Made by a program: the position numbers and the translations under genes
Part shown: in pieces, positions 55,082 to 64,000 of the stretch
Numbering within the stretch: position 1 is the stretch's first letter
Layout of the letters: each line of letters opens with the position of its first letter
Origin: Variovorax sp. PBL-H6
GTDB lineage: Bacteria; Pseudomonadota; Gammaproteobacteria; Burkholderiales; Burkholderiaceae_C
Direction: 5' to 3'
Length of the DNA: 64,000 bases
Assembly (NCBI RefSeq): GCF_901827155.1
Contig: NZ_LR594659.1
Location: forward strand, 744,001 to 808,000
The notes under the pieces: model-generated
Database searches by the model: none
What the model was told of the DNA's origin: nothing
What the model saw: only the letters and a program-made list of their open reading frames with translations

Positions 55082-57502
55082 ATGATGAACAAAACGACAC
55101 CACGCCTTGCGCTGGACATGTATGTACTCGCGCAAGGCGTGAAGACCGGCGTTTATCGCGTTTGCGACGAGCTCTATGGGCGGCTGGCCGCTTCTCCGCG
55201 CTTCAGCCCTCGCCTGCTTGTCAGGCCAGGCGATGAAGGCAAAGCCGGCGAGTACATCGCTGCAAACAGCCTCTCAGGCGTTGTGCTGGACGGCAGCGTT
55301 TCGCTCCCCTCGGCTGGCGCAGACATTCTTCTTTCGCCGTTCGGCGTCGCGCCGAGACAGTGGCTCGATGATGACCATGTGCTTCAGGCGCACATCATCC
55401 ACGACCTGATCGCGATTCATCGGCCCGAGTACTTCAGCCAGGAGGCGTCGGCGGAAGTTCGGGCCATCATCGAAAGCCTGGATGAGCGCACCGTGATTTT
55501 CGTGAACTCCGAGTACACGAAGAAGGAACTCCTGGCCTACCGTCCCGAATTGAGCCCTGGGCAGGTCACGTTGATCCCCCTGGCTGCGGGCTCACGCTTC
55601 AAGCCCTGCGGCGATGCGGAAGTGCGGTCTTCGGCGAGGGCGAAGTACGGGATCCCCAGCGACGTGCCGTATGTGCTGAGCCTGGCAACGCTGGAGATTC
55701 GGAAGAACCTGGACCAGGTGGTGAACGCCTTCGTCGAGTACCTCGAGCAGGACGAAGCCAGTCCCATGCGCCTGGTGCTGGCCGGCATGTCCGGCTGGAA
55801 GCTCGAGAAGCTCGATGCCGCGCTGGCTGCGGCTGGTCGATGGCGTGATCGCATCGTGCTGACTGGCTTTGTTGCCGATGAAGACCTGTCTGCGCTCTAC
55901 AGCGATGCACTTTGCTTCATTTATCTGTCGCGGTATGAAGGATTTGGCCTACCGCCCCTCGAGGCCATGGCTTGCGGAACGCCGGTGATCTGCGCTGAAA
56001 ATTCTTCCCTCCCCGAGGTCGTGGGTGACGCGGGCGTGATGCTGGATGCCGACGACGTGCAAGGTGTCGTGCACGCTGTCCGCAGGATTTCGGATTCCCC
56101 CGAGTTGAGGCGGGAGCTTTCTCATCGAGGCATCCAAAGGGCCGCGCTCTTCAATTGGGATCGCTGCGCCGACATCGTCATGGACACGCTGGCTACCGCT
56201 TACGAACGGCATGCCGCTCGGCCCGCATACCTGAAGCGCCGGGCCGCGGTGCTTCCCGCAACGCCGGAAGGATTGGCTGCCGTCAGTGTCGACAGCATGC
56301 CCGAGGCCAGCTTCTTCGGCTACCGGAACGGTAGCCTCGGCCCCAGCTTTGGCGCGCATGGCGCGCCGCTGCCGAAAGCCGCAACAATGCCTTGGCCCCT
56401 TTGGTCGGATCGTCTGCCGATCCCGGCCGGCGCGGGGGCCGAGCGCCTGGAGGGCGGCTTGCGCGCGCATGGGCATCTGAAAACTGGCACGCCAGACATG
56501 CCGCTTGTCAGCTACATCACCGTGGTTCGCAACAACAAGGCGACGCTGGCGCGGACCATCGAGAGCGTTCAGCGCCAGACTTACGGCAAGGTCGAGCACA
56601 TCGTGCTGGATGGTGCTTCGACGGACGGGACGCTCGATGTCATCCTGCAGTACGCAGATCGCCTCGACTACTACGTGTCCGAACCGGACGCCGGCTTGTA
56701 CGATGCCGTCAACAAGGCGGTCCCGCTCGCCAGGGGCCAGCTCATCTGCGTTCTGAATTCCGATGACTGGCTCGAGCCCCATGCCGCCGAGATTGCCGTG
56801 CGCCGCACGCTGGGCATGTATGAGGAGCCGACGCTGCTGATGACCGCCGCCTTTGTGCGCGATGGCGACATCCTTCACGAATGGCACCCCGCGTTCGTGC
56901 ATCCCGGCACTTATTTCATCTGTGCCAACGATTGCCACAACGGCATCTATGCCACCCGCGCCGCCTACGAGCGTTCCGGCCCCTACGACAGCTCCTACAA
57001 GATAGCCGCGGATTTCAAGTGGATCATGACGTCCCTGGACTCAGCCTCGAAGTTCGTCTACACCAAGGAGCCGACGGTCAATTATTCGATGGGCGGCACC
57101 TCGAGTGATCAGCGCCAGCACAGCATGGATTGCATGCGCGTGGTGAGCGAGCGATTTGATTTTCTCTCCCCCATGGAGGTGAGCGGCCTCTATCACAGCT
57201 TCTTCATGTTCACGGGGGCATTCTCGGCAGAGCAGGGCGGCCGTCCCAGCAACCACACGCAGTTTCTGCGCAGGGTGTTCGCAGCCCATGAAAGCAAGCC
57301 CGATTTTGTGAGTGCTCTCGGGTGGGCTGCGATGGCGACCTTGCAACACCCGGTCGATGCGGTCGTTGCTGCTCAGCCGGCCCAGGCGCCTGCGGTGCCG
57401 AGTTTCAAGCGTTCGATCAAGGAGCTTGCCAAGAGCATTCTCTACAAGCACCCGGGCCTCTACGGCGCCGCCGCGCGCGGGTATCGGCGCCTGCGAGGAT
57501 GA
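55082..57502 (+). CDS. Two-domain glycosyltransferase: GT4 fused to GT2
   Basis: The 806-residue protein joins two catalytic units. Residues 1-400 are a GT4 (LALDMYVLAQGVKTGVYRV, YVLSLATLEIRKNLDQVVNAF, RYEGFGLPPLEAMACGTPVICAENSSLPEV with EX7E). From residue 473 a GT2 domain follows (PLVSYITVVRNNKATLARTIESVQRQTY, HIVLDGASTDGTLDVI, LICVLNSDDWLEP with an S-D-D metal motif). Such fusions can add two sugars in succession or alternate linkages. Start at ATG 55082 or 55085. It is cytoplasmic, with the following transferase coupled by ATGA. Confidence 0.87.
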   Translation: MMNKTTPRLALDMYVLAQGVKTGVYRVCDELYGRLAASPRFSPRLLVRPGDEGKAGEYIAANSLSGVVLDGSVSLPSAGADILLSPFGVAPRQWLDDDHVLQAHIIHDLIAIHRPEYFSQEASAEVRAIIESLDERTVIFVNSEYTKKELLAYRPELSPGQVTLIPLAAGSRFKPCGDAEVRSSARAKYGIPSDVPYVLSLATLEIRKNLDQVVNAFVEYLEQDEASPMRLVLAGMSGWKLEKLDAALAAAGRWRDRIVLTGFVADEDLSALYSDALCFIYLSRYEGFGLPPLEAMACGTPVICAENSSLPEVVGDAGVMLDADDVQGVVHAVRRISDSPELRRELSHRGIQRAALFNWDRCADIVMDTLATAYERHAARPAYLKRRAAVLPATPEGLAAVSVDSMPEASFFGYRNGSLGPSFGAHGAPLPKAATMPWPLWSDRLPIPAGAGAERLEGGLRAHGHLKTGTPDMPLVSYITVVRNNKATLARTIESVQRQTYGKVEHIVLDGASTDGTLDVILQYADRLDYYVSEPDAGLYDAVNKAVPLARGQLICVLNSDDWLEPHAAEIAVRRTLGMYEEPTLLMTAAFVRDGDILHEWHPAFVHPGTYFICANDCHNGIYATRAAYERSGPYDSSYKIAADFKWIMTSLDSASKFVYTKEPTVNYSMGGTSSDQRQHSMDCMRVVSERFDFLSPMEVSGLYHSFFMFTGAFSAEQGGRPSNHTQFLRRVFAAHESKPDFVSALGWAAMATLQHPVDAVVAAQPAQAPAVPSFKRSIKELAKSILYKHPGLYGAAARGYRRLRG

Positions 57503-58644
57503 GCGACGTGGCGCGAATTGCCTATATCGATCACTCGTTCCACCGAACCACGCGCTCGACGGAATTTCTTCCGGAGATCCTGAGCCGTCACGGACACGTC
57601 GTCGAGCACTTCTGGGACGATGCTTGGCAGGGTGGCGAGCCTGTGCCCTGGAGCGAGGTCGCCTCGCACGACGTCGTACTCATGTTCCAGTCGTTCTGCA
57701 GGCCTGATGGTCCGTACTTCAGGCAGGCGCATCCGAACGTCGTCTACATTCCGATGCTCGACCAATTCGGCCTCTGGCAAGGGCCGATCTACAACCTCTC
57801 GGCGTTCTGGGAGCCATTCCAAGGCTCCAAGGTGCTCAACTTCTCGAACGCGCTGCAGTCGATGACGACTGCTTTCGGCATCGCGAGCCACTTCGCTCGC
57901 TACTACCAGCCGGTCAGCGCGTCACCAGCCTCTGTACGAAACGGCCTTCATGGCTTCTTCTGGCTGCGCCGGGAGCTGCAGTTGCCGTGGCAGACCATTC
58001 GCCAGCTCATCGGGGGGGTGCGCTTCGACAGCTTTCACATCCATCTTGCGACCGATCCCGGCACACCGGCGCCGCAGCTGCCTTCGGCTGAAGACATCGA
58101 AAGGCATCGCATCACGACCTCCACATGGTTCGAGCACAAGGCGGATCTCCATGCCGTGATGGAACGCGCCAACGTCTATTTCGCACCTCGGGTGGAGGAG
58201 GGCATCGGCCAGTCCTTCCTGGAGGCCATGGGTCGGGGGCAATGCGTCGTGGCGCCCAACCAGGGCACGATGAACGAATACATCCTGCCCGGACTCAATG
58301 GTTTGCTCTTCGACATCCATAGCCCGAAGCCACTCGATTTCTCCGACGTTCTCCGGTTGGGCCAGCGGGCCCGGGAAAGCACGGTGGCAGGCCGCGCAGC
58401 GTGGGAGAGCGCCGAGGAAGAGCTCGTGCGCTTCATTCTCACGCCCAGCGAGGCGCTCTATGCCGGGCGATACCAGCATCCATTCATGGTCGGCGCGCCT
58501 TCGGTGCAGCCGCCCGACGCACAGCCCGCCGCCTCACCGATGGCCCATTTGCGGGCCCTCTCACAGCGCCACGCGTTCTTCCGATCCACGCGTTTCATCT
58601 GGTATCCGATGATCCGCCTGGCCCGGCAACTGGTCGGCCGTTGA
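57499..58644 (+). CDS. GT-B-like glycosyltransferase
   Basis: The 381-residue protein has the GT-B donor features near the end: APRVEEGIGQSFLEAMGRGQCVVAPNQGTMNEYI (EX7E-type acidic pair) and NGLLFDIHSP. The N-terminal half (RIAYIDHSFHRTTRSTEFLPEIL, VVYIPMLDQFGLWQGPIYNLSAFWEPF) is not like common GT4 proteins. The ATG at 57499 overlaps the stop of the upstream GT4-GT2 gene. It probably adds one residue to the chain. Specificity unknown. Confidence 0.78.
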   Translation: MSDVARIAYIDHSFHRTTRSTEFLPEILSRHGHVVEHFWDDAWQGGEPVPWSEVASHDVVLMFQSFCRPDGPYFRQAHPNVVYIPMLDQFGLWQGPIYNLSAFWEPFQGSKVLNFSNALQSMTTAFGIASHFARYYQPVSASPASVRNGLHGFFWLRRELQLPWQTIRQLIGGVRFDSFHIHLATDPGTPAPQLPSAEDIERHRITTSTWFEHKADLHAVMERANVYFAPRVEEGIGQSFLEAMGRGQCVVAPNQGTMNEYILPGLNGLLFDIHSPKPLDFSDVLRLGQRARESTVAGRAAWESAEEELVRFILTPSEALYAGRYQHPFMVGAPSVQPPDAQPAASPMAHLRALSQRHAFFRSTRFIWYPMIRLARQLVGR

Positions 58645-58686
58645 GGTTGGCGATGCGCTACCCTTCATCGCACCCGTTCGAAGTTC

Positions 58687-59655
58687 ATGAAATCCACGAT
58701 GGAAAAGAAAAAGGTCTTCGTTGCCGGTCACAGAGGGCTCGTCGGCACTGCCACCCTGCAGGCTCTGAGCGGTCGGCCTGACTACGAAGTTCTCACGCGC
58801 ACCCACGCCGAGCTCGACCTCGAGGACCGCGACGCGACCCGGGCATTCTTCCTGGAGCACCGCCCAGACCACGTCGTGATGTGCGCCGCCAAGGTCGGCG
58901 GCATCCTCGCGAACTCGAGCCTGCCGGTCGACTTCCTGCACAACAATCTGCGCATCCAGCTGAATGTCTTCGACGCGGCCCACCAGGCGGGCATCGATCG
59001 GATGATCTTCCTCGGCTCCTCCTGCATCTACCCGCGTGACTGTCCACAGCCCATCAAGGAGGACTACCTCCTGACCGGTCCATTGGAGGCGACCAATCGC
59101 CCCTATGCGCTGGCCAAGATCGCGGGGGTGGAATCCTGCTGGGCCTTCAATCGCCAGTACGGCACGCGCTACCTGGCCGCCATGCCGACCAACATGTACG
59201 GCCCGGGCGACAACTACCACCCCGAGCACTCGCATGTGCTGCCGGCGCTGATCCGCCGCTTCCATCAAGCCAAGATCAACGGCGACCCGGAGGTGGTCGT
59301 CTGGGGCTCCGGCACGCCGCGCAGGGAATTCATGTACTCCTCCGATCTCGGGGAAGCGATCCTGTTCCTCCTGGAACTCCCTGACGACCGTTTCGCCGGG
59401 CTCACCCGTGCAGAGACGACTCCGCTGATCAACATTGGCGTGGGCGCGGACGTGACCATTCGCGAGGTCGCCGAGCGCGTGAAAGCGACCGTGGGCTACG
59501 AGGGCGAGCTCAAGCTGGACGCCACCAAACCGGACGGAACACCGCGCAAGCTGCTGGACGTGGCGCGGCTTGCCTCTCTTGGATGGAAAGCCCGGACACC
59601 GCTCGATGTTGGTCTCAAGAACGCTTACCGCGACTTTCTCCAGCGTCATGGCTGA
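58687..59655 (+). CDS. fcl: GDP-L-fucose synthase
   Basis: Fcl (WcaG) epimerises and reduces the Gmd product to GDP-L-fucose. The 322-residue SDR has VFVAGHRGLVGTATL, VVMCAAKVGGILANS, FLGSSCIYPRDCPQP, the catalytic YALAK with the adjoining IAGVES, and NMYGPGDNYHPEHSHVLPALIRRFH, all Fcl hallmarks. Start 58687 or 58699. It is downstream of two transferases and overlaps the next by eight bases. Gmd is encoded 4 kb away on the other strand. Confidence 0.94.
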   Translation: MKSTMEKKKVFVAGHRGLVGTATLQALSGRPDYEVLTRTHAELDLEDRDATRAFFLEHRPDHVVMCAAKVGGILANSSLPVDFLHNNLRIQLNVFDAAHQAGIDRMIFLGSSCIYPRDCPQPIKEDYLLTGPLEATNRPYALAKIAGVESCWAFNRQYGTRYLAAMPTNMYGPGDNYHPEHSHVLPALIRRFHQAKINGDPEVVVWGSGTPRREFMYSSDLGEAILFLLELPDDRFAGLTRAETTPLINIGVGADVTIREVAERVKATVGYEGELKLDATKPDGTPRKLLDVARLASLGWKARTPLDVGLKNAYRDFLQRHG

Positions 59656-61795
59656 ACAAATCTTGAGACGCTATGTGAGGCGTGTCGCCAAGGGCGCCTG
59701 GTGGCTTGCCACGCCTTGGCGCATCGGTGAGAGGCTGGACTTCCTGCGCCAGCGTGCGGAAGCACAGGCGCGCGCGACCGAGTTCGCGCTCCTGGTCGAC
59801 GCAGAGCGGATGCGGCGCGCGGCGCGCGAGAGCGGGATCCCGATTCCTGCGGTTGAGCCGCTCGATCTGTTCGACGATGCGGCGGTGTGCAATGCGGGCG
59901 GACTGCCGCTCGAGAAAATACTGTGGCCGCCCGTGGCGCCCCAGGACGTCACGGACCGTTGGTCGGCCGCGCGGTTCCTGATCGATCAGTGGCGCAAGCG
60001 CAGCGACCTGCGCTCGCTCTACCCGCTTGCACTCGAAGGCAACCGGCACACCGACTTCGGGCACTGGTTGCAGAACGAAGGCGCCGGCGAACTGCACCTC
60101 GGCGAGGTGGCGTTGGCGCTGACGCTGGACGTGCTGGATGCCGGCATGGCCGATCGCGCGCGACAGTCGCTGCTGGCCAACCAGATGGTGGCGCCCGTGT
60201 GGCCGCATGGCTTGACCCCGGCCGGCATGCCGCGCCTTTTCCGGTGGCTCATGCGGCACAGTGCCGGCGAACCCGGCCCGAGGCACGAAGAGCTCTGGTG
60301 GCTCTTTCTGCAAGCAGCGCAAAACCCGGCGCGCGAGCTGATGCTGGCCTATTCCTTCACGCCGGCATGGCAGGAACTGCACCCCGATGGCCTCACGGTT
60401 ATCGGGCGCGAGGCCTTCTGCGCCTGGTTTGCTTCGGAATACGGTGCCTCGGGCGGCTGGGTCGACTCGTCGACCTGGCCGGATTGGGAGAACCCGGCAT
60501 TGCAGATCCGAACCGCGTACTGGGCGCGCGACACATGGCGCGCGGCCCATCCCGATGCACTGGCGGATGAAGACCGTGCACGCGCGCTGCTCGATTGGCT
60601 TTCGTCACCGGCAGCTCGGCTGTCGGATGCAGCCCGCATCTGGTGCGCCCGCCTCGATGCAGGCGCCGTCGCTCGCGAGCTCGTCCGGCCGGGGGTCAAC
60701 ATGATCGGCCATTTCTGCTATGCGTCCGGGCTGCGCGTCTCGGCCGAGTCCATGGTCGAGGCGATGGGGCGCGTCGGGGTGTCTACCTCGCTGCGGGATG
60801 TCTGGACTGACGCCAAGGATGATCCTCATCATGTCGACTTTCGAGGCATGGAGGTCCACGATGTCACCGTCCTGCATACCCAGCCGGAGCCCTTCTTCGA
60901 CGAGGCGTATCGACGCGCGCACCTGTTCGAGCGCCACCCTCGGACCTATCGGATCGGCTATTGGTACTGGGAGTTCGACACCATTCCCGATTCGTGGGTG
61001 GACCATGCCGAAAAGGTCGATGAGGTGTGGACTGCCACGGAATTCGTCGCCCGAGGGCTGCGCGATCGGCTTTCCATTCCGGTCCGCACGTTGTTTCCCG
61101 GGGTCAAGCTGGCGCCCTACACCTCACGCAGCAAGAGCTACTTCGGGCTGAGGGAAGGTGTATTCACATTCCTCTTCACGTTTCACATGATGAGCGTGAT
61201 GGAGCGCAAGAACCCCAAGGGGCTGATCTCTGCGTTCAAGGAAGCATTCGGAGAGGCTGATGGCGCCCAGCTCGTGCTCAAGACCTCGTTCGGCGACCGC
61301 CACCCGGCGCAAATGCAGGAACTGCGCGACGCCGCCGCCAACGCCAACATCACCATCATCGACCAGGTCCTGAGTCCCGACGAGGTCCTCTCCCTCATGG
61401 ATGCCTGCGATGCCTACGTCTCGCTCCACCGCAGCGAGGGCCTCGGCCTGACGATGGCCGAGGCCATGCTCATGGGCAAGCCGGTAATCGCCACCAACTT
61501 CTCCGGCAACGTCGACTTCATGGACGAGAGCAACAGCCTGCTCGTCCCTTACGAGCTGGTGAAGCTGGGCAAGCCCATTCCGCCCTACGACGCCGACCTG
61601 GAGTGGGCCGAGCCGTCGATCGGGCACGCGGCGCAGCTCATGCGCCGGGTCTACGACAACCAGGCCTGGGCACGGGAGGTGGGGGCGCGCGGCAAGGCGA
61701 GCGCCGAAGCCAATCTGTCGCTGGAAGCCGCAGGCCGGCGCATCGCCGGTCGGCTCGAGGAGATCAGATCGTTGCGGCGGCGAGCGACTGGCTGA
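59648..61795 (+). CDS. Large GT4 glycosyltransferase with N-terminal helical domain
   Basis: The 715-residue protein has about 350 helical residues of unknown role at the N-terminus (Trp- and Arg-rich; RWSAARFLIDQWRKRSDLRSLYPLAL resembles other polysaccharide-locus proteins), followed by a GT4 domain. It contains HMMSVMERKNPKGLISAFKEAF and SLHRSEGLGLTMAEAMLMGKPVIATNFSGNVDF, with the EX7E pair. The ATG at 59648 overlaps fcl by eight bases. Its last 32 bases overlap the end of wzt on the other strand. It may add L-fucose, given fcl upstream (inference). Confidence 0.85.
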   Translation: MAEQILRRYVRRVAKGAWWLATPWRIGERLDFLRQRAEAQARATEFALLVDAERMRRAARESGIPIPAVEPLDLFDDAAVCNAGGLPLEKILWPPVAPQDVTDRWSAARFLIDQWRKRSDLRSLYPLALEGNRHTDFGHWLQNEGAGELHLGEVALALTLDVLDAGMADRARQSLLANQMVAPVWPHGLTPAGMPRLFRWLMRHSAGEPGPRHEELWWLFLQAAQNPARELMLAYSFTPAWQELHPDGLTVIGREAFCAWFASEYGASGGWVDSSTWPDWENPALQIRTAYWARDTWRAAHPDALADEDRARALLDWLSSPAARLSDAARIWCARLDAGAVARELVRPGVNMIGHFCYASGLRVSAESMVEAMGRVGVSTSLRDVWTDAKDDPHHVDFRGMEVHDVTVLHTQPEPFFDEAYRRAHLFERHPRTYRIGYWYWEFDTIPDSWVDHAEKVDEVWTATEFVARGLRDRLSIPVRTLFPGVKLAPYTSRSKSYFGLREGVFTFLFTFHMMSVMERKNPKGLISAFKEAFGEADGAQLVLKTSFGDRHPAQMQELRDAAANANITIIDQVLSPDEVLSLMDACDAYVSLHRSEGLGLTMAEAMLMGKPVIATNFSGNVDFMDESNSLLVPYELVKLGKPIPPYDADLEWAEPSIGHAAQLMRRVYDNQAWAREVGARGKASAEANLSLEAAGRRIAGRLEEIRSLRRRATG

Positions 61796-62510
61796 CAGCG
61801 TCGCTCGAAGACTGCTCGACGATCCGCCCGTGCTCCAGGTGGATCACCCGGTTGCACTCCTTCGCGATCAGGCCGGGCGAGTGCGACGCCAGCACAAGAA
61901 TGCCGGACTTCGCCACCACGTCCTTCATCCGCTGCTCGGCTTTCTCGGTGAACTCCGCATCGCCCACCGAGAGCCACTCGTCCATCAGCAGGATGTCGGC
62001 CTCGACGCTGGTCGAGATGGAGAACGCCAGGCGCATCAGCATGCCGGTGGAATAGGTGCGCACCGGCATGTTGACGTACTCGCCCAATCCGCTGAACTCG
62101 CAGATCTCGGGGGTGAGCGCGTCGATCTGCTTCTTGCTCATTCCCATGACCAAGCCGCGCAGCATGATGTTCTCGATTCCTGTGGCATCGGATTCGATGC
62201 CAAGCGCCGGATCGATCAAGCTCGAGACGGTGCCCTGCCGGACGAACTCTCCTGAGGAAGGCTCGTAGACACCCGCCAGCGCGCGCAGCAGCGTCGATTT
62301 GCCCGCGCCATTGTGGCCCACCAGGCCAAGGCGGTCGCCGCTCTTGAGCTCCAGGTTGATGTTGCTCAGTGCCTGCACCACGTTGACGCCGGTTTCCTTG
62401 CCGAAGCGCCCGCCGGTCACGGAGGCGGCCAGCGTCTTCTTCAGCGAAGCAGCGCCCGCACCGTAGATGGGGAAGTTGACCGAAACATTCTTGAGGGAAA
62501 TGAAAGCCAT
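61764..62510 (-). CDS. wzt: Polysaccharide ABC transporter ATPase (Wzt/KpsT-like)
   Basis: The 248-residue ATPase has Walker A GHNGAGKST, a typical INLELKSGDRLGLVG lead-in, signature YSTGMLMRLAFS and Walker B ADILLMDEWLSVGD, all characteristic of Wzt/KpsT polysaccharide exporters. It stops after the nucleotide-binding domain and lacks the extra carbohydrate-binding domain of Wzt proteins that sense a chain cap. With Wzm it exports the assembled glycan to the periplasm. It is last in the manC-wzm-wzt unit. Confidence 0.92.
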   Translation of the reverse strand: MAFISLKNVSVNFPIYGAGAASLKKTLAASVTGGRFGKETGVNVVQALSNINLELKSGDRLGLVGHNGAGKSTLLRALAGVYEPSSGEFVRQGTVSSLIDPALGIESDATGIENIMLRGLVMGMSKKQIDALTPEICEFSGLGEYVNMPVRTYSTGMLMRLAFSISTSVEADILLMDEWLSVGDAEFTEKAEQRMKDVVAKSGILVLASHSPGLIAKECNRVIHLEHGRIVEQSSSDAVSQSLAAATI

Positions 62511-62517
62511 TGTTTTC

Positions 62518-63384
62518 TCAGAGCCAGTAGACCACGCGGCGGCGATATTTCGCGAACAGCAGGCCCGAGGCGACCACGCTCAGCACCGTCCATCCCAGGA
62601 TGCCCCACCAGTTGTGGGCATCGGCCACGCCGCCCATCAGGGGCGTGCGCAGCAGGTCGAGCATCTGCGCGAACGGGTTGTAAAGGATGTACTGCGCGCG
62701 ACCGGGGAGGCTCTCCGGGAGCCAGAAGACCGGCGTCAGGAACATCAGCATCTGCATCACGCTGGTGACGATCTGGGTGACGTCGCGAAAGCGCGTGCAG
62801 ACCAGGCCCAGCGCCAATCCGAGGGCCTGGGCATTGATGAGCAGCAGCAGGAAGGCCGGTATGAAAAGCAGCGCCGACCAGGACAGCGAGATGCCCGCCC
62901 ACAGCGCCACCGGAACATAGAGCACGATCTGGTGCGCGAACTGGATCAGGTTGCGCGCCATGCTGCGCCAGACGAAAAGGCTGATCGGGAAGTAGCCCTG
63001 CTTCAGGTAGTTGCTGGAGCCGATGAAGGCGTTGCAGGCGTCGGTCACCATGCTGGAGAAGAAGCTCCAGAAGATGATGCCGAGCGCCAGGTGCGGGAAG
63101 AACTTCGACAGCTCGGTGCCGAACAGCGAGCTGTACAGCGGCCCCATGCCACCGATCATGGCGCCCATGCTGAGGGTCAGCCACAGCGGACCGAGCATCG
63201 AGCGACGGTAGCGCAGCACGATGTCGAACCAGGCCAGCGTCCACCAGATGTCGGTGCGGCGGGAGCCTTCCCACCAGTCGGACCACGCGCTGCGATGAAG
63301 ATTGGAGTGCGCCTGGCTCACTGGAGTACCTTCGACTTGGGGTGCGGTGCTATTTGCCTTCGGAGCGGCGGTGCTGCTGCTCAT
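62518..63384 (-). CDS. wzm: Polysaccharide ABC transporter permease (Wzm/KpsM-like)
   Basis: The 288-residue ABC-2 permease has about six membrane helices. It carries the typical [18 protein letters not shown] near the amphipathic entry helix, [20 protein letters not shown] and ITSVMQ-like middle helices, and [31 protein letters not shown]. The ATG at 63384 overlaps the manC stop by four bases. It forms the export channel with Wzt. The assembled polysaccharide made by the genes in this window is the likely substrate. Confidence 0.92.
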   Translation of the reverse strand: MSSSTAAPKANSTAPQVEGTPVSQAHSNLHRSAWSDWWEGSRRTDIWWTLAWFDIVLRYRRSMLGPLWLTLSMGAMIGGMGPLYSSLFGTELSKFFPHLALGIIFWSFFSSMVTDACNAFIGSSNYLKQGYFPISLFVWRSMARNLIQFAHQIVLYVPVALWAGISLSWSALLFIPAFLLLLINAQALGLALGLVCTRFRDVTQIVTSVMQMLMFLTPVFWLPESLPGRAQYILYNPFAQMLDLLRTPLMGGVADAHNWWGILGWTVLSVVASGLLFAKYRRRVVYWL

Positions 63385-64000
63385 ACGCGTCCGTAGGTGT
63401 CTACCAGGCGCACGATGTCGTCCTCGCCGAGGTAGCTGCCGCACTGGACTTCGATGAGCACCAGTTCGTCCTGTCCGATGTTCGTCAATCGATGCTTCTC
63501 CTTGAGCGGGATGTATCGGTACTCGCCGGGCAAGGTCTTGTGCTCCACGTCGCCGATCTGGACGATCGCAGTGCCTTGCACCACGACCCAGTGCTCCGCG
63601 CGCTTGTGGTGGTACTGCAGCGAAAGCGCCTCGCCTGGCTTCACGGTGATGCGCTTGACCTTGTAGCCGTCTTCTTCCTTGAGCGATGCGTAGTGCCCCA
63701 GGGACGGTGGACCACGGCGGGCAACTGCACCGTCTCGTGGCTGCGCGCCTTGAGGATGTCCACCACCTTCCTGACCTGCTGGGCGCTGTCCTTGTGGGCC
63801 ACCAGCAGCGCGTCAGGCGTGTCGACGATCACCAGGTCGTGCACGCCCAGCACAGCGACGATCTTGGGTCCATGGCTCTCGACCTGGATGTGGGTGCCGG
63901 TGGTGTCGACCGCCACCACGTGATCGTCGGGAAAGGTGTTGCCGCTCGGGTCGCAGGGCTGCGCCTGGGCGACGGCTGGCCACGTGCCCACGTCGTTCCA
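63381..64000 (-). pseudogene. manC: Mannose-1-phosphate guanylyltransferase (ManC/CpsB type), frameshifted; N-terminus outside window
   Basis: The product makes GDP-mannose, needed for perosamine and fucose synthesis. The frame entering at the right edge reads WNDVGTWPAV, HVVAVDTTGTHIQVE and [21 protein letters not shown], then [10 protein letters not shown], and then changes to a foreign [13 protein letters not shown] and continues only to its stop. In the next frame [15 protein letters not shown] and [24 protein letters not shown] continue normally into the C-terminal mannose-isomerase-like cupin to GRV. One base is missing near 63692-63694. The nucleotidyltransferase domain is intact as far as seen, so some function may remain; a sequencing error is the main alternative. 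Confidence 0.8.

Overview
The window is high-GC DNA from a Gram-negative betaproteobacterium, most probably of the family Comamonadaceae and Variovorax-like. This is an inference from the gene content (NodI/NodJ-type ABC exporter, phasin and PHA-granule genes, DUF445 protein, acyl-CoA-binding protein) and from the interspersed repeat that contains the CTTTCTTTTG hairpin. No search could be run to confirm it. I found no rRNA, tRNA, CRISPR array, integrase or transposase.

Region 1 (1-16.6 kb) is ordinary chromosomal metabolism. It holds a PNPOx-like flavoprotein cut by the window edge, a 38-codon glutathione S-transferase remnant, a divergent LysR regulator, a nodI-nodJ exporter pair, a long inverted repeat around hexanucleotide arrays (3.6-4.5 kb), a DUF445 membrane protein overlapping argE, an M20 amidohydrolase coupled to a DUF2817 peptidase, a branched-chain amino-acid-type binding protein, a molybdopterin oxidoreductase, a lipoprotein aminopeptidase, PHA-related proteins, an acyl-CoA-binding protein and a TetR regulator.

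Region 2 (16.7-64 kb) is one very large surface-polysaccharide locus in five transcription blocks. (a) 16.7-20.7 kb, minus: a GT2-GtrA-membrane protein-GT-C module. (b) 20.9-41.3 kb, plus: rfbBDAC for dTDP-L-rhamnose, a tightly coupled cassette of unusual modification genes (WbqC, GT2, PhyH dioxygenase, two methyltransferases, LbH acetyltransferase, beta-propeller protein, SMR-type transporter, GT-C protein), wecE (dTDP-Fuc4N), fnlABC (UDP-L-FucNAc), a 978-residue TPR/GT41-like protein and another GT-C protein. (c) 41.3-54.7 kb, minus: gmd, FkbM methyltransferase, LbH acetyltransferase, GDP-perosamine synthase, three GT-B transferases, fdtB, GT2, the bifunctional fdtD, GtrA and GT-C. (d) 55.1-61.8 kb, plus: a GT4-GT2 fusion, another GT, fcl (GDP-L-fucose) and a 715-residue GT4. 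(e) 61.8-64 kb, minus: manC, carrying a one-base frameshift and running off the edge, followed by wzm and wzt.

Together the genes supply at least six activated deoxysugars: dTDP-L-Rha, dTDP-Fuc4N(Ac), dTDP-Fuc3NAc, UDP-L-FucNAc, GDP-perosamine (N-acetylated) and GDP-L-Fuc. About eight soluble glycosyltransferases could assemble them, and an ABC-2 exporter (Wzm/Wzt) could move the chain across the inner membrane. Three GT2/flippase/GT-C sets of the Gtr/Arn kind could decorate it on the periplasmic side. No Wzx, Wzy, ligase or chain-initiating transferase lies in the window. The most unusual items are the TPR/GT41-like protein with an exact 145-residue supra-repeat, the translationally coupled modification cassette at 24.4-31.9 kb, and the manC frameshift.
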